Part shown: positions 32,686-41,675 of the stretch, in pieces
Numbering within the stretch: the stretch's first letter is position 1
Layout of the letters: each line of letters begins with the position of its first letter
NCBI RefSeq assembly: GCF_008386495.1
Contig: NZ_VTHJ01000059.1
Coordinates: forward strand, 1 to 62,946
Direction: 5' to 3'
Length of the DNA stretch: 62,946 nt
Source of the DNA: Streptomyces tailanensis
Lineage (GTDB): Bacteria; Actinomycetota; Actinomycetes; Streptomycetales; Streptomycetaceae
The notes under the pieces: generated by a model
Database searches by the model: none
The model's input: the letters and a program-made list of their open reading frames with translations, nothing else
Told to the model about the DNA's origin: nothing
Program-made: the position numbers and the translations under genes

Positions 32686-34685
32686 GTCAAGCTCCACTTC
32701 TGGTTGTCCTGGCCGTTGCACGCCCACAGCACGAGCTTCGTGCCGCCCGCCGTGGCCGCGCCGTACGCGTCGAGGCACAGGCCGGCGTTGACGTTGGTGA
32801 GGGTGCCGTCGCTGTTGATGTTCCACTGCTGGTTGGTGCCGCCGTGGCAGTCCCAGATGACGACGCGGGTGCCGTTGGCGGTGCCGGCGTCCCAGGCGTC
32901 CAGGCACTTGTTGCCGTACACCACCAGCTGCTTGCGGGCGCTGTTGTACTGCCACGACTGGTTCTGGCCGCCGGTGCAGTCCCACAGCTGGGCGTCGGTG
33001 CCGTTGGTGATCGTGTTGTTGTTGATGTCGGCGCAACGGCCGGACCCGGTACCGGTGATGAGCGTGCCGTTCTTGCCCGGCAGCGGTCGTACGACGATGC
33101 CTTCGAGGGTGGGGGCGCCGGAGAAGGAGACCGTGTTGGCGTTGCCCGCCTTCAGCGACATGGCGACCGAGATGTTGCCGGGGGTCGAACCGGTCGGCGG
33201 GAAGGAGACCTTCGTCGACGTCTGGCCGTTGACCGTGAGGGTCGCCGTGCGGGCCGTGCTCGCGTTGTTGGTGTAGGAGACGTCGACCGTCTTCAGGCCG
33301 GTGGATCCGGCGACCACGCCGGAGAAGCTCGCCGTGCCGTTGTACGTGCTCGCCGCCTGCTCGGTGCCGCCCTTGACCGTGAGGATCACGGAGCTGTTGG
33401 CCGGGACGCTGGTGGTGTAGCTCGTGCCGGGCGTACCGACGTTCGTACGCGACCACAGGTCACGGACCGTCGCCGCCGCGTTCGTCAGGCCCAGGTCGGA
33501 CCAGCGGACCGTCATGTTCTGCGTGGTCGAGGTGCGGTTGAGGAGGACGACCGCGCGGTTGCCGGTGCCGGACAGGACCTTGCCGTACACCTGGAGGCCG
33601 GAGGTGTCCTCGGCGACCTTGACACCCTGGAGGCCGCGCGGGTCCTGGTCCACGGCGATGACCTCGGGGTTGGTGAGGATGTTCCGCGACTCGGTGGTGA
33701 GGGTGGTGAGGTCGAGGCCGGCGAGGAGCGGGGCGCCGGAGATCGCCCACAGGTTCATGTGGGAGCGGTTCTGGGCGGCGGTCAGGCCGTTCATCCCGAC
33801 GACCATCATGTCGGGGTCGTTGACGTAGCCGGTGTGCTGGGCCGTGGGGTGGATGTTGCGGTCGAAGGCGGTCAGCACGTTGTTGTACGACGGTGTGTTG
33901 CCGTGGAAGAAGATGTCGGTGTTCGTCCGCCACATCGGGCCCATGCCCGGGGCCCAGTTCCAGGGGTTGGAGTAGCCCCAGTTGCAGAGGGAGAGGGCGA
34001 GCGGGCGGCCGGTGGTGGCCGTCGCCTCGGCTACGGCGTCGCTGATCGCCTGGTACGTCGTCATCGGGTCGAGGCCCTCGGCGTCACCGCCGCACCAGTC
34101 GACCTTCACGAAGTCGAAGCCCCACTGGGAGAAGGCCAGCATGTCCTGCTCGTAGTGGCCCTCACTGCCGCTGCCGGGCGCGGCGGGGCGGCCGGTGGGG
34201 AAGTAGTAGCCGCAGCCGTCCTTGCCGGCGTCGGTGTAGATGCCCGCCTTCAGGCCCTTGCTGTGGATGTAGTCGGCGATCGCCTTCATACCGCCGGGCC
34301 ACTCGGCCTCGTCGACGGTGATGTTGCCCGCGCTGTCGCGGGTGCCCTGCCACCAGCCCTCGTCGATGTTGATGTACTCGTAGCCGGCCTCGGGAAGGCC
34401 CGCCGCCACGAACGCGTCGACCTGCCGCTTGATGACGCTGTAGTCGACCTTCGCGGCGAAGGCGTTCCAGGAGGCCCAGCCCATGGGGGCCTCGGGGACG
34501 GCTATTTGCCGGTCCGTCACGGCGACGGGGGAGGCGTCGAGGTCGGTCGTCGCGGGGGCGGGCGCCTGGTTCGGCTGGGCGAACAGGAGGGCTGCGGTCG
34601 CGGCGGTCGCCAGGGCGAGGGCCCGTACGGCCGCGGATCTGCATCTGTGGCGGAGGGAGGGGTAGCGGGCGGGGGCGGGGGACAT
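32682..34685 (-). CDS. GH27 alpha-galactosidase / beta-L-arabinopyranosidase with CBM13
   Basis: This is a 667-aa exported enzyme starting at ATG 34685 (GGAG upstream). The signal peptide (~20-40) precedes a GH27 (beta/alpha)8 domain (~65-340): PMGWASWNAFA, YEYINIDEGWWQGTRD, FVKVDWCGGD (nucleophile Asp) and VNDPDMMVVGMNGL (acid/base Asp). An antiparallel beta domain and a CBM35-like Ig region follow, then a C-terminal ricin-type CBM13 (three repeats, QNQSWQYN, NQQWNIN, NQKWSL). The layout resembles the S. avermitilis beta-L-arabinopyranosidase. The acidic residue after the conserved Asp in IDEGWW is, as I recall, closer to alpha-galactosidases. It is co-translated with the GH43-like gene. Confidence 0.88.
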   Translation of the reverse strand: MSPAPARYPSLRHRCRSAAVRALALATAATAALLFAQPNQAPAPATTDLDASPVAVTDRQIAVPEAPMGWASWNAFAAKVDYSVIKRQVDAFVAAGLPEAGYEYINIDEGWWQGTRDSAGNITVDEAEWPGGMKAIADYIHSKGLKAGIYTDAGKDGCGYYFPTGRPAAPGSGSEGHYEQDMLAFSQWGFDFVKVDWCGGDAEGLDPMTTYQAISDAVAEATATTGRPLALSLCNWGYSNPWNWAPGMGPMWRTNTDIFFHGNTPSYNNVLTAFDRNIHPTAQHTGYVNDPDMMVVGMNGLTAAQNRSHMNLWAISGAPLLAGLDLTTLTTESRNILTNPEVIAVDQDPRGLQGVKVAEDTSGLQVYGKVLSGTGNRAVVLLNRTSTTQNMTVRWSDLGLTNAAATVRDLWSRTNVGTPGTSYTTSVPANSSVILTVKGGTEQAASTYNGTASFSGVVAGSTGLKTVDVSYTNNASTARTATLTVNGQTSTKVSFPPTGSTPGNISVAMSLKAGNANTVSFSGAPTLEGIVVRPLPGKNGTLITGTGSGRCADINNNTITNGTDAQLWDCTGGQNQSWQYNSARKQLVVYGNKCLDAWDAGTANGTRVVIWDCHGGTNQQWNINSDGTLTNVNAGLCLDAYGAATAGGTKLVLWACNGQDNQKWSLT

Positions 34686-35138
34686 GCGGCTCCTACGGAT
34701 ATCCGGGGGGTCGATATCTCGAACAAGGATCGGCTCGCCGAACGTATCGGCTGGCTGAAAGTAGAGCCGCGTGGGGCGGAAGTCAACGGATGCGACAGAA
34801 CATATTGAGGCCCGTCGCCCCGGCGCGCCCCCCACCAGGGCAGGGTCCAACACCACGATGCCGAATCACAGTTGGGCCTCGGCATCGGGCTTCGGCGGTT
34901 TTTCTGACGGGAAAACAGACACACCGAATCTTGGGAGGGGCGAGTCTTCGGAGGGTCGGGCGGGGCTACTTCTTGTAACCCGTCACCTTCGCGATCCACT
35001 TGATGATTGGGGGAGGCTTGGTGGTCCGGGTAAAGCGACTGATTGTCGACTCGGACAAATCGGTTGCCGCGGTGGTGGGTTGAGTGGCGCGTGCTACGTT
35101 CCGAAGGTCCGGCTCGCACACCGCAGGACGAGGACGCC
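34686..35138. other. Intergenic region, no supported gene
   Basis: This stretch of 453 bp lies between the GH27 and Nudix genes. The GH27 promoter is probably near 34700-34760, where an AT-richer segment contains TCGATATCTCGAA and CCGAACGTATCGG (weak inverted repeats that could bind a sugar-responsive regulator). A leftward frame ending at 34966 reads ESTISRFTRTTKPP near its end, but no family is evident. No Streptomyces LacI-type TGGNAGCGCTNCCA site was seen. Confidence 0.35.
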
Positions 35139-35615
35139 ATGACGTACACGCCCTCGCTCTGGCCCGTCTCCGTGAAAGGCGTCGCGCTCGACGTGCGTGA
35201 TCGCGTACTACTGCTGCGGAACGGGCGCGATGAATGGGAGCTGCCTGGCGGACGCCTGGAGATCGGCAGCCCCGATGGTGCACAACTGTCGGACAGCAGC
35301 CCGGAGGCGGCGCTGGAGCGGGAGATCCAGGAGGAGACCGGCTGGGACGTCGAGGCCGGCCCGCTCATCGACGGCGGTGTGTGGATCTACCAGCCCATCC
35401 CCGGACGGCGCGTGCTGATCGTGACCTACGGCTGCAGTGTGCTGACTCCCGACCGGCCCCCGGTCGTCAGTCACGAGCACAAGCAGCTGGGCATGTTCAC
35501 CGCCGACGAGGTACCGGAGCTGAACATGCCGGACGGCTACAAGCAGGCCATTGCCGCCTGGTGCGGCGTGCGGCAGACCACACCAGCGGCCTTGGACGAC
35601 TACGAGCGGATGTAG
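35139..35615 (+). CDS. Nudix hydrolase with insertion in the Nudix box
   Basis: This 158-aa cytosolic protein starts at ATG 35139, with GAGGA upstream. The Nudix fold is recognisable: VLLLRNGRDEWELPGGRLEIG, then EAALEREIQEETGWDVEAG. Between the two halves of the box lies a 10-residue insertion (SPDGAQLSDS), encoded by 30 bp flanked by direct GCAGCCC repeats (35266-35272 and 35296-35302). As a result the first box Glu (G-x5-E) is not in its usual place, while the REIQEETG metal ligands remain. Activity is therefore uncertain. The substrate is unknown. Confidence 0.78.
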   Translation: MTYTPSLWPVSVKGVALDVRDRVLLLRNGRDEWELPGGRLEIGSPDGAQLSDSSPEAALEREIQEETGWDVEAGPLIDGGVWIYQPIPGRRVLIVTYGCSVLTPDRPPVVSHEHKQLGMFTADEVPELNMPDGYKQAIAAWCGVRQTTPAALDDYERM

Positions 35616-35799
35616 CCGACGATGGCCGGGGGAGAGATCGCGACGCAGACGGGGGACAGCAGGCTCCCGCTTCCACGGCCCTCGGCGCGGCACGCCCAGT
35701 GGCACTGGGCGACACCGCAGGCCCAACTTGTACTGGACGCAGGCGACCTGGCCGCCCTCCCCCGAAACCCCCGAGCCCGCCGCCTAGCCCAAGCCGCAG

Positions 35800-36026
35800 T
35801 CACCCTCGGTTGCCCAGCGGGCCGTTCGTCGACCACTCGTTGGCGAAGTACTCCATTTGCTTGATGACCAGGTCGATGGCCGCCTTCTCCCGGTCCGGCG
35901 GGTAGTTGTTGCGGACCAGGAGGCGCTTGATGGCGCTGCGCAGCCGAGCGCGGACCGGTTCGCGGGCGATCCAGTCCGGCTTCAGCTTGCTGCGGACCTC
36001 CGCGACCAGCTCACGCGCGATGCCGG
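35800..36026 (-). pseudogene. HsdR (type I restriction) C-terminal remnant
   Basis: About 75 codons on the minus strand read ARELVAEVRSKLKPDWIARE, RLRSAIKRLLVRNNYPPD and LVIKQMEYFANEW. This is the end of type I restriction endonuclease R subunits (DUF3387 region). The rest of the gene, and hsdM/hsdS, are absent; upstream the frame runs into a terminator hairpin. It is a deletion relic of a restriction system. Confidence 0.75.
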
Positions 36027-36027
36027 C

Positions 36028-36056
36028 TGAGCACCTGCTACTTGAGCAGGTGCTCA
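36028..36056 (-). terminator. Hairpin terminator of GH2 gene
   Basis: TGAGCACCTGCT (36028-36039) pairs perfectly with AGCAGGTGCTCA (36045-36056) around ACTTG, 58 bp after the stop of the leftward beta-galactosidase. Confidence 0.8.
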
Positions 36057-36114
36057 CCGAGGCCCAGCGGACCGGGTGGGGACCGTCGGCTGCGCCACGG
36101 TCCCCAACACGCGG

Positions 36115-39100
36115 CTACTCCGTAGCCGTAGGCCGACGCGACGCCCTCATCGCCTCGTCCGCACCCCTCAGCGGCCGCAGCCGATACGTATACGCGTAGT
36201 CCCGGCTCGCGAAGAGCTTGTACTCGTCGTGGGTGTGGGCGCCCCAGCTGTTGTCGCCGCCGACGCCCATCTGACGGTGGTTGACGCGGAGGACGACCTC
36301 GTCGCGGGGGGTGATCTGGTAGTCGTGGCGGACGCCGGAGGAGAGGTCCTCCGGGGTGACGTACGAGGCGTTGAGCTCCAGTAGCGCGTCGCCGGAGATG
36401 AGGAGGCCGGTGCCGTCGTGGTCGGTGAGGGCGGCCCAGCGGATGTCGGTCTTGTTGCCGTTCTCCTGGGGGCGGATGTACGGGGTCCACTGCTCGGCGA
36501 CGGTTCCGGAGTGGAGGCCCACGTCGGTGCCGTTGTTGCGGTCCCAGTGGCTCTCTTCGGGGCCGCGGCCGTAGTAGTGCAGGCGGTTGAGGCGGCGGGG
36601 GAGGAACAGGAGGGTGCCCACCTCAGGGATGTACGGGAGGGAGGAGGCGCCCGGGTGCAGGGTGCTGTCGACCTTGATCTCGGCGTTGCCGAACACCGTG
36701 TACGTGGTGGTGTACGACGACTCCACCGTGGTCGGGAGCGTGCCGCTGACCTTGATCTCCACGGCCCTGTCGCCCAGGGCGCGGACGCTCACCTCCGTCA
36801 CCTTGCGGTTCGCGCCCGCGTCGCGCCAGGTCTGATTGCGGGTGTGGTGGCCGTTGCCGTGGTCGTTGTCGGTGGGCGCCCGCCAGAAGTTCGGCACGGG
36901 GCCGGAGTCGACGAGCCGGGTGCCGCCCGCCTTGTAGGAGGTGATGAGCCCGGTGGCCTTGTCGACCGTCACCGAGAAGCCCTTGCCGGTGACCTCGACC
37001 CGCTCCGCGCTCTCCTCGTACGTCAGCTTCGGCACGCTCGCCAGCGGTACCGGCTTCACCGCCGGGCTGCCCGCGTCGATCGCGAACTGCTGCCGGGCCA
37101 CCTCGAAGCCGGCCTTCGCCCAGGGGGCGGACTCCTTGGTGGTGAAGGAGAGTTCGAGGAAGTACTCGGTGCCTGGCGCCGGGGCGGACGGCAGCCGGAA
37201 CGGGACGGTGATTTCCTTGGTGGAGAGGGGCTCGACGTCCAGCTGGGCGCGAGTGAGGCGGCCTCTCTGCACCACCTTGCCATCGGCGACCAGTGACCAA
37301 CTGCCGCTGAAGTCACGGAGGTTGGTGAACAGGTTCTCGTTGGTGAGGGTGACCGTCCTGGGGTCGCCGCCGGCGGCCGGGGCCGCGTTGATCGCCTGGT
37401 AGATCCGCTTGACCTCGGCCGCCTTGCCGGTGTGGCCGCGGTCGGCGGTGACGATGCCGTCCGCCACGAAGGCCCCGTCGTTGGGGTTGTCGCCCCAGTC
37501 GCCGCCGTACGCGAAAAACGAGCGTTCCTTCGTCTTCTTCCGCTCGACCTCGACCGTCGCGGCGTCGAACCAGAACCGCACGCCGTCGTCACCCGGCCCG
37601 CGCCCGTCGTCCGAGGCCAGCTCGGTGGCGGACAGCGCCCGGGCGTACACCCGCGCCCGCCGTATCGTGCCGCTGAACTCCCGCGTGGGGTTGTCGACAT
37701 CGGTCGCGAGGGCGAGCGGCGCGGTGTTGACGCTCGGCCGCCGGGTGGTGGTCCTGGTGGCCTTCGCCTCGCCGTCGACGTAGAGGGTGAGGGTGCCGGT
37801 GTCCGCGTCGAAGACACCCGCGATGTGGTGCTCGCGCCCGGTCCACCCCTCGTCGGGCAGCGCCCAACCGGCACTCACCCACTGGCCACCGCCGTAGATG
37901 AAGAACTCGATGCTCCGGTTCGACTGCTTCAGCGCGTACTGGGTGTCGCCCTTGGCGATGATCGGCTGGTGGTTGCCGAGGACGTGCGGGGTGACCCAGG
38001 CCTCCAGGGTCAGGGACCCGGTGAGGTCGAGGCCGGTGTCGCGCGCGAAGACGGTGGCGGCGCTGACGCCCTTGTCGCGGGCGAACGTGCCGGACGGGTT
38101 GACGATCTCGCCGCGCAGCGCGTTCGGCCCGGCCTCCGTGAACAGGGTCCGCCGGGGTGTCGGCCAGGCCAGCGACTGGTCCGCGAAGTCCCAGATCCAA
38201 CCGCCTTGCAGGACGGGGTACTTGCGGACGAGGTCCCAGTATTTCCTGAAGTTGCCGTTCGAGTTCCCCATCGCGTGGGAGTACTCGATCATCACGTACG
38301 GCCGGGTGTCGGCGGTGTCCTTCGCCCGCTGCTCGACCCGCTGCGGGCTGTCGTACATCTCCGACCGGATCTGGCTGATCGCCGGCCGGTCGTCGCCCTC
38401 GTACTGGATGACGCGGGTGGTGTCGTACGACTCGATCCAGTCGCGCATGGCGACGAAGGTGGAGCCGCCGCCGGCCTCGTTGCCGAGGGACCAGATGACC
38501 ACCGACGCGTGGTTCTTGTCCCGGTGCACCATCGCCTGCGCGCGCGCCACGCACGCCGTCGTCCAGTCGGCGTGGTTGCCCGGGTATTCGCCCCGGATGC
38601 CGTGCGTTTCGAGGTTCGTCTCGTCGACGAGGTAGATCCCGTACTCGTCCGCGAGCTCGTACCAGATCGGGTTGTTGGGGTAGTGCGAGGTGCGGACGGT
38701 GTTCATGTTCATCCGCTTGATGATCCCGAGGTCCTTGACCATGTCCGCGCGGGTGAGCGCCATGCCCCGGTCCGGGTGCATCTCGTGCCGGTTGGTGCCC
38801 CGGAAGGAGACCGGCTGCCCATTGATCCGCATCAGCCCGTCCTTGAGCGCGAACTCGCGCAGGCCGACGCGATGGGAGAGAGTCTCGACGACCTTGCCGC
38901 GCGGGTCGCGGAGGCGGAGTACGGCCGTGTAGAGGTACGGGTGCTCCGCCGACCAGAGTTCGGGGGAGGGGACGGCCTTGGCCGCCTGTACGGTTACGTC
39001 CTCGCCGGCGGCATCCAACGTGACCTGCTGCTGGAGCGGCCGGGACCAGACCGGGTGCCCCCGGTCGTCATACAGCTGGGTCTCGACCGAGTACGACCCC

Positions 39101-40020
39101 CCGTGCCCGCCCTCGTACGCCCGGACGCTCGCGGTGACGGACAGCTCGGCCGTCGTGTAGTCGTCGCCGAGCGGGGTGTCCAGCTTGAAGTCGCGCAGGT
39201 GTACGGCCGGGGTGGAGTACAGGTAGACCGAGCGGAAGATGCCGCTCAGCCGGATCATGTCCTGGTCCTCCAGCCAGTCGCCGTCCGAGTAGCGGTACAC
39301 CTCGACGGCGATCTGGTTCGTGCCCGGCTTGAGGTGCTTGGTGATGTCGTACTCGGCCGGGTCGAACGAGTCCTCGTGGTAGCCGACGAGCTGGCCGTTG
39401 ATCCACACGTAGTGGGCGGACTTGACGCCCTCGAAGTGGAGGAAGGTGCGGCGCCCGTCCCAGTCGCGCGGCACGGTGAACGTCCGCCGGTACTGGCCGA
39501 CCGGGTTGTAGCGCGTCGGCGCGGCCGGCGGCTGGGCTTCCTCACCGAGACCGTTCGGGCCCCACCACGGGTATGTGATGTTGACGTAGATCGGGAAGTC
39601 GTAGCCGTGCAGCTGCCAGTTGGCGGGGACCGGGATGGTGTCCCAGCCGCTGTCGTCGACGTCGGTGCGGTAGAAGTCCTCGTCGCGGTCGTCCGGGCGG
39701 TCCGCGTAGGCGAACTTCCACTTCCCGTCGAGGCTGAGGCGGTACGGCGAGTCCGTGCGGTCGGCCTTGAGGGCCTGTCTGACGTCCGCGTACGGCATGA
39801 GGGTGGTGTGGGGTGGTTCGGCGCCGACCTGGAAGAGATCGATCTGGCCGTTCCACTCGGGGGTGGCGGCGGCCGTGGTCTCACTGCGGGTGGCCGCGAA
39901 GGCGTCACCGCCGGGAAGAGCGAGGGCGCCGAGGAGGGCGGCGCCGCCCTCCAGGAGACGGCGGCGGCTGACTGCGACGGGGTGCGGGTGCGGGTGCGGG
40001 TGCGAGTGGGGGTGGTGCAT
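36115..40020 (-). CDS. Tat-exported GH2 beta-galactosidase with LamG insertion
   Basis: This 1301-aa secreted enzyme has an unusual His/Pro-rich start (HHPHSHPHPHPHP) before the Tat motif SRRRLLEGGAALLGAL. GH2 sugar-binding, Ig-like and TIM-barrel domains follow: PVPANWQLHGYDFPIYVN, RGTNRHEMHPDRG, VIWSLGNEAGGG (acid/base Glu) and VMIEYSHAMGNSNG (nucleophile Glu). A LamG-like lectin domain (~660-800, LTLEAWVTPHVLGNHQPIIAKGD) is inserted before the C-terminal Bgal_small_N domain (FWRAPTDNDHG, YYGRGPEES). Length exceeds LacZ by ~280 residues because of the insert and leader. It acts on extracellular beta-galactosides; it stands alone but faces the same way as the GH27/GH43 pair. Confidence 0.9.
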   Translation of the reverse strand: MHHPHSHPHPHPHPVAVSRRRLLEGGAALLGALALPGGDAFAATRSETTAAATPEWNGQIDLFQVGAEPPHTTLMPYADVRQALKADRTDSPYRLSLDGKWKFAYADRPDDRDEDFYRTDVDDSGWDTIPVPANWQLHGYDFPIYVNITYPWWGPNGLGEEAQPPAAPTRYNPVGQYRRTFTVPRDWDGRRTFLHFEGVKSAHYVWINGQLVGYHEDSFDPAEYDITKHLKPGTNQIAVEVYRYSDGDWLEDQDMIRLSGIFRSVYLYSTPAVHLRDFKLDTPLGDDYTTAELSVTASVRAYEGGHGGSYSVETQLYDDRGHPVWSRPLQQQVTLDAAGEDVTVQAAKAVPSPELWSAEHPYLYTAVLRLRDPRGKVVETLSHRVGLREFALKDGLMRINGQPVSFRGTNRHEMHPDRGMALTRADMVKDLGIIKRMNMNTVRTSHYPNNPIWYELADEYGIYLVDETNLETHGIRGEYPGNHADWTTACVARAQAMVHRDKNHASVVIWSLGNEAGGGSTFVAMRDWIESYDTTRVIQYEGDDRPAISQIRSEMYDSPQRVEQRAKDTADTRPYVMIEYSHAMGNSNGNFRKYWDLVRKYPVLQGGWIWDFADQSLAWPTPRRTLFTEAGPNALRGEIVNPSGTFARDKGVSAATVFARDTGLDLTGSLTLEAWVTPHVLGNHQPIIAKGDTQYALKQSNRSIEFFIYGGGQWVSAGWALPDEGWTGREHHIAGVFDADTGTLTLYVDGEAKATRTTTRRPSVNTAPLALATDVDNPTREFSGTIRRARVYARALSATELASDDGRGPGDDGVRFWFDAATVEVERKKTKERSFFAYGGDWGDNPNDGAFVADGIVTADRGHTGKAAEVKRIYQAINAAPAAGGDPRTVTLTNENLFTNLRDFSGSWSLVADGKVVQRGRLTRAQLDVEPLSTKEITVPFRLPSAPAPGTEYFLELSFTTKESAPWAKAGFEVARQQFAIDAGSPAVKPVPLASVPKLTYEESAERVEVTGKGFSVTVDKATGLITSYKAGGTRLVDSGPVPNFWRAPTDNDHGNGHHTRNQTWRDAGANRKVTEVSVRALGDRAVEIKVSGTLPTTVESSYTTTYTVFGNAEIKVDSTLHPGASSLPYIPEVGTLLFLPRRLNRLHYYGRGPEESHWDRNNGTDVGLHSGTVAEQWTPYIRPQENGNKTDIRWAALTDHDGTGLLISGDALLELNASYVTPEDLSSGVRHDYQITPRDEVVLRVNHRQMGVGGDNSWGAHTHDEYKLFASRDYAYTYRLRPLRGADEAMRASRRPTATE

Positions 40021-40231
40021 TGCCGTGGCCTTCCTCGGGACGACATGTGGTGGTGCACGTACTGAGGAGCGTCGGATGCTGTCCGATGTTGTTGAAAAAC
40101 TCGGCCCACCCTAGGACTTCGAACAGAACCGGATCAATGACTCTGTCGGACTTTGTGCGGTCGTGAGGGGGAGGCGGGGCGAGGCGGGGTGTTGCCCCGG
40201 CCGACGCCCGCCCCGCCGTTACGGTGCCCGC

Positions 40232-41149
40232 ATGGTGGCGGGTGTGGTGCTGGCGCTGTCCGCGGCGGTGTGCATGGGTACGGCGACCGTGCTGCAGGCG
40301 CTGGGCGCGCGGCGGGCGGCGGCCGCCGAGGGCGCGCGCGGCCGGGGGCGCACGGTGGCGGCGGCTCTGCGCGGCTGGCCCTTCCTCGCCGGGGCGGGCC
40401 TGGACACGCTCGGCTTCGCGGCCCAGGTCGTGGCGCTGCGCCAGGTCCCGCTGTTCCTGGTGGAGGCGGCCGTCGCCGCGTCGCTGGCGGTCACGGCGGT
40501 GGTCGGCACGGTCGTCCTGGGCATACGGCCACGCCGCGCCGAATGGGCCGCCGTCATCGTCGTCTGCCTCGGCCTGGCCACGCTCGCGGTCTCCGCCGGG
40601 CACGACGGATCCGGCGACGGCGATATGTCCATGCGGTCGGGGCTCCTGCTGACATCCGCCCTGGTGGTGGCACTCGGCTGGATGGCGGGCGGCCGGCTGC
40701 GACGCGGACGCCCCGTCGTGCTGGGCGCCGCGTCCGGGGTGAGCTTCGGCCTGACCGCGATCGGCGTCCGCCTGATCCCCGACGCGTCCATCCCCACCGT
40801 CTTCACCAACCCGGCCGCGTACGCCGTCGTCGTCGCCGGACTCGGCGGCTACCTCCTCCTCGTCCAGGCCCTCCAGTCCGGCTCCGTCACCGCGGCCACG
40901 GCGGCGATGGTGATCTGCGAGACCGTCTGGCCGGGCCTGTTCGGGGTGCTGTGGCTGGGCGACACGACCCGGCACGGGTACGGGGCGCTCGCGCTGGTGG
41001 GGTTCGTGTGCTGTGTGGCGGGGGCGGTGGGGTTGGCGCGGTTCGGGGAGGCCGAGGAGGCGACGAGGGCCGCCGGGGAGCGGGGCGGGGCGGCAGCGGG
41101 GGCGGCGGAGAAGACCGATAGCGGAGAGTCGGGAGAATCCGGCCGGTGA
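40232..41149 (+). CDS. DMT/EamA-like membrane transporter
   Basis: This 305-aa integral membrane protein starts at ATG 40232. About nine to ten hydrophobic spans are visible, beginning VVLALSAAVCMGTATVLQAL and ending LALVGFVCCVAGAVGLARFG, with a Glu/Ala/Gly-rich cytoplasmic tail. The internal two-fold arrangement and features such as VPLFLVEAAVAASLAVTAVVG fit the drug/metabolite transporter superfamily seen as a conserved Streptomyces membrane protein. The substrate is unknown. Confidence 0.75.
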   Translation: MVAGVVLALSAAVCMGTATVLQALGARRAAAAEGARGRGRTVAAALRGWPFLAGAGLDTLGFAAQVVALRQVPLFLVEAAVAASLAVTAVVGTVVLGIRPRRAEWAAVIVVCLGLATLAVSAGHDGSGDGDMSMRSGLLLTSALVVALGWMAGGRLRRGRPVVLGAASGVSFGLTAIGVRLIPDASIPTVFTNPAAYAVVVAGLGGYLLLVQALQSGSVTAATAAMVICETVWPGLFGVLWLGDTTRHGYGALALVGFVCCVAGAVGLARFGEAEEATRAAGERGGAAAGAAEKTDSGESGESGR

Positions 41150-41201
41150 CCTGCGGCTGCTTGCGCCAGGCCGACGGCCGCGTGAGAACCAGAGGACCTT
41201 G

Positions 41202-41579
41202 ATGAACCGTTCGACTGCCCGTCGCGCCCTGCGTTTCGCCGGTGTCACCGGTGCCGCGCTGGTGGCCACCCTCGCGACCTCTCTCCCCGCTCATGCCATC
41301 AACCGGGTGGACTGCGCCAGCGGGAATGACTTCCTCTACTTCGAGGTAGACGGCGTCGATCCCTGCTTCGCCAACGCCGGCACCATCAACGCCGCCATTT
41401 ACGGCGTCGGCTGGATGGACACCGGCAACAACGAGGTGAGTTTCAAGTACCGCGCGGTCCTGGGCAGCCCATAGTGGGACTCGGGCCGACTCCCCAAGTG
41501 GTACGCCTTCGACCTCGGCCTCGCGTCCGGTTCCCCCAGCGGCAAGGTCCACAAGATCGAGCAGATCACCATTTACTGA
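41202..41579 (+). pseudogene. Beta/gamma-crystallin-like secreted protein with in-frame amber codon
   Basis: ATG 41202 (AGAGGA upstream) begins a signal peptide (~8-32) and a small beta-sandwich: INRVDCASGNDFLYFEV, DPCFANAGTIN, NNEVSFKYRAVLGSP. TAG at 41472-41474 then interrupts the frame, but the same frame continues for 34 codons (WDSGRLPKWYAFDL, then KVHKIEQITIY) to TGA 41577-41579. The continuation is exactly what the last strands of the Streptomyces killer-toxin-like/crystallin fold look like. Either the gene is truncated by a point mutation or TAG is read through. Stopped at TAG the product is 90 aa. Confidence 0.7.
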
Positions 41580-41615
41580 TACATCGCTCTTCTGGGACGC
41601 GGGGGCGGGGGGCCG

Positions 41616-41659
41616 CATCGCCCCGTCGAGTCGGTACTCAAATACTCGACGGGGCGATG
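41616..41659. terminator. 16-bp perfect bidirectional terminator
   Basis: CATCGCCCCGTCGAGT (41616-41631) pairs with ACTCGACGGGGCGATG (41644-41659) around a 12-base loop. It sits between the convergent crystallin-like gene and the gene at 41676. Confidence 0.85.
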
Positions 41660-41675
41660 GCTGCCAGCTCAGCCG

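Noticed and set aside
34966..35283. 105-aa minus-strand ORF between GH27 and Nudix
   Set aside because: Most of it is antisense to the Nudix gene and Arg-rich. Only the last ~40 residues look protein-like, and no family or start is supported.
35622..35864. 80-aa ORF after the Nudix gene
   Set aside because: It has no ribosome-binding site or domain and its end overlaps, in antisense, the HsdR remnant. It is treated as non-coding.
34714..40065. Long plus-strand open frames opposite the GH27 and GH2 genes
   Set aside because: They are Val/Gly/Arg/Asp-rich antisense shadows typical of high-GC DNA. The minus strand encodes full glycosidases with catalytic motifs.
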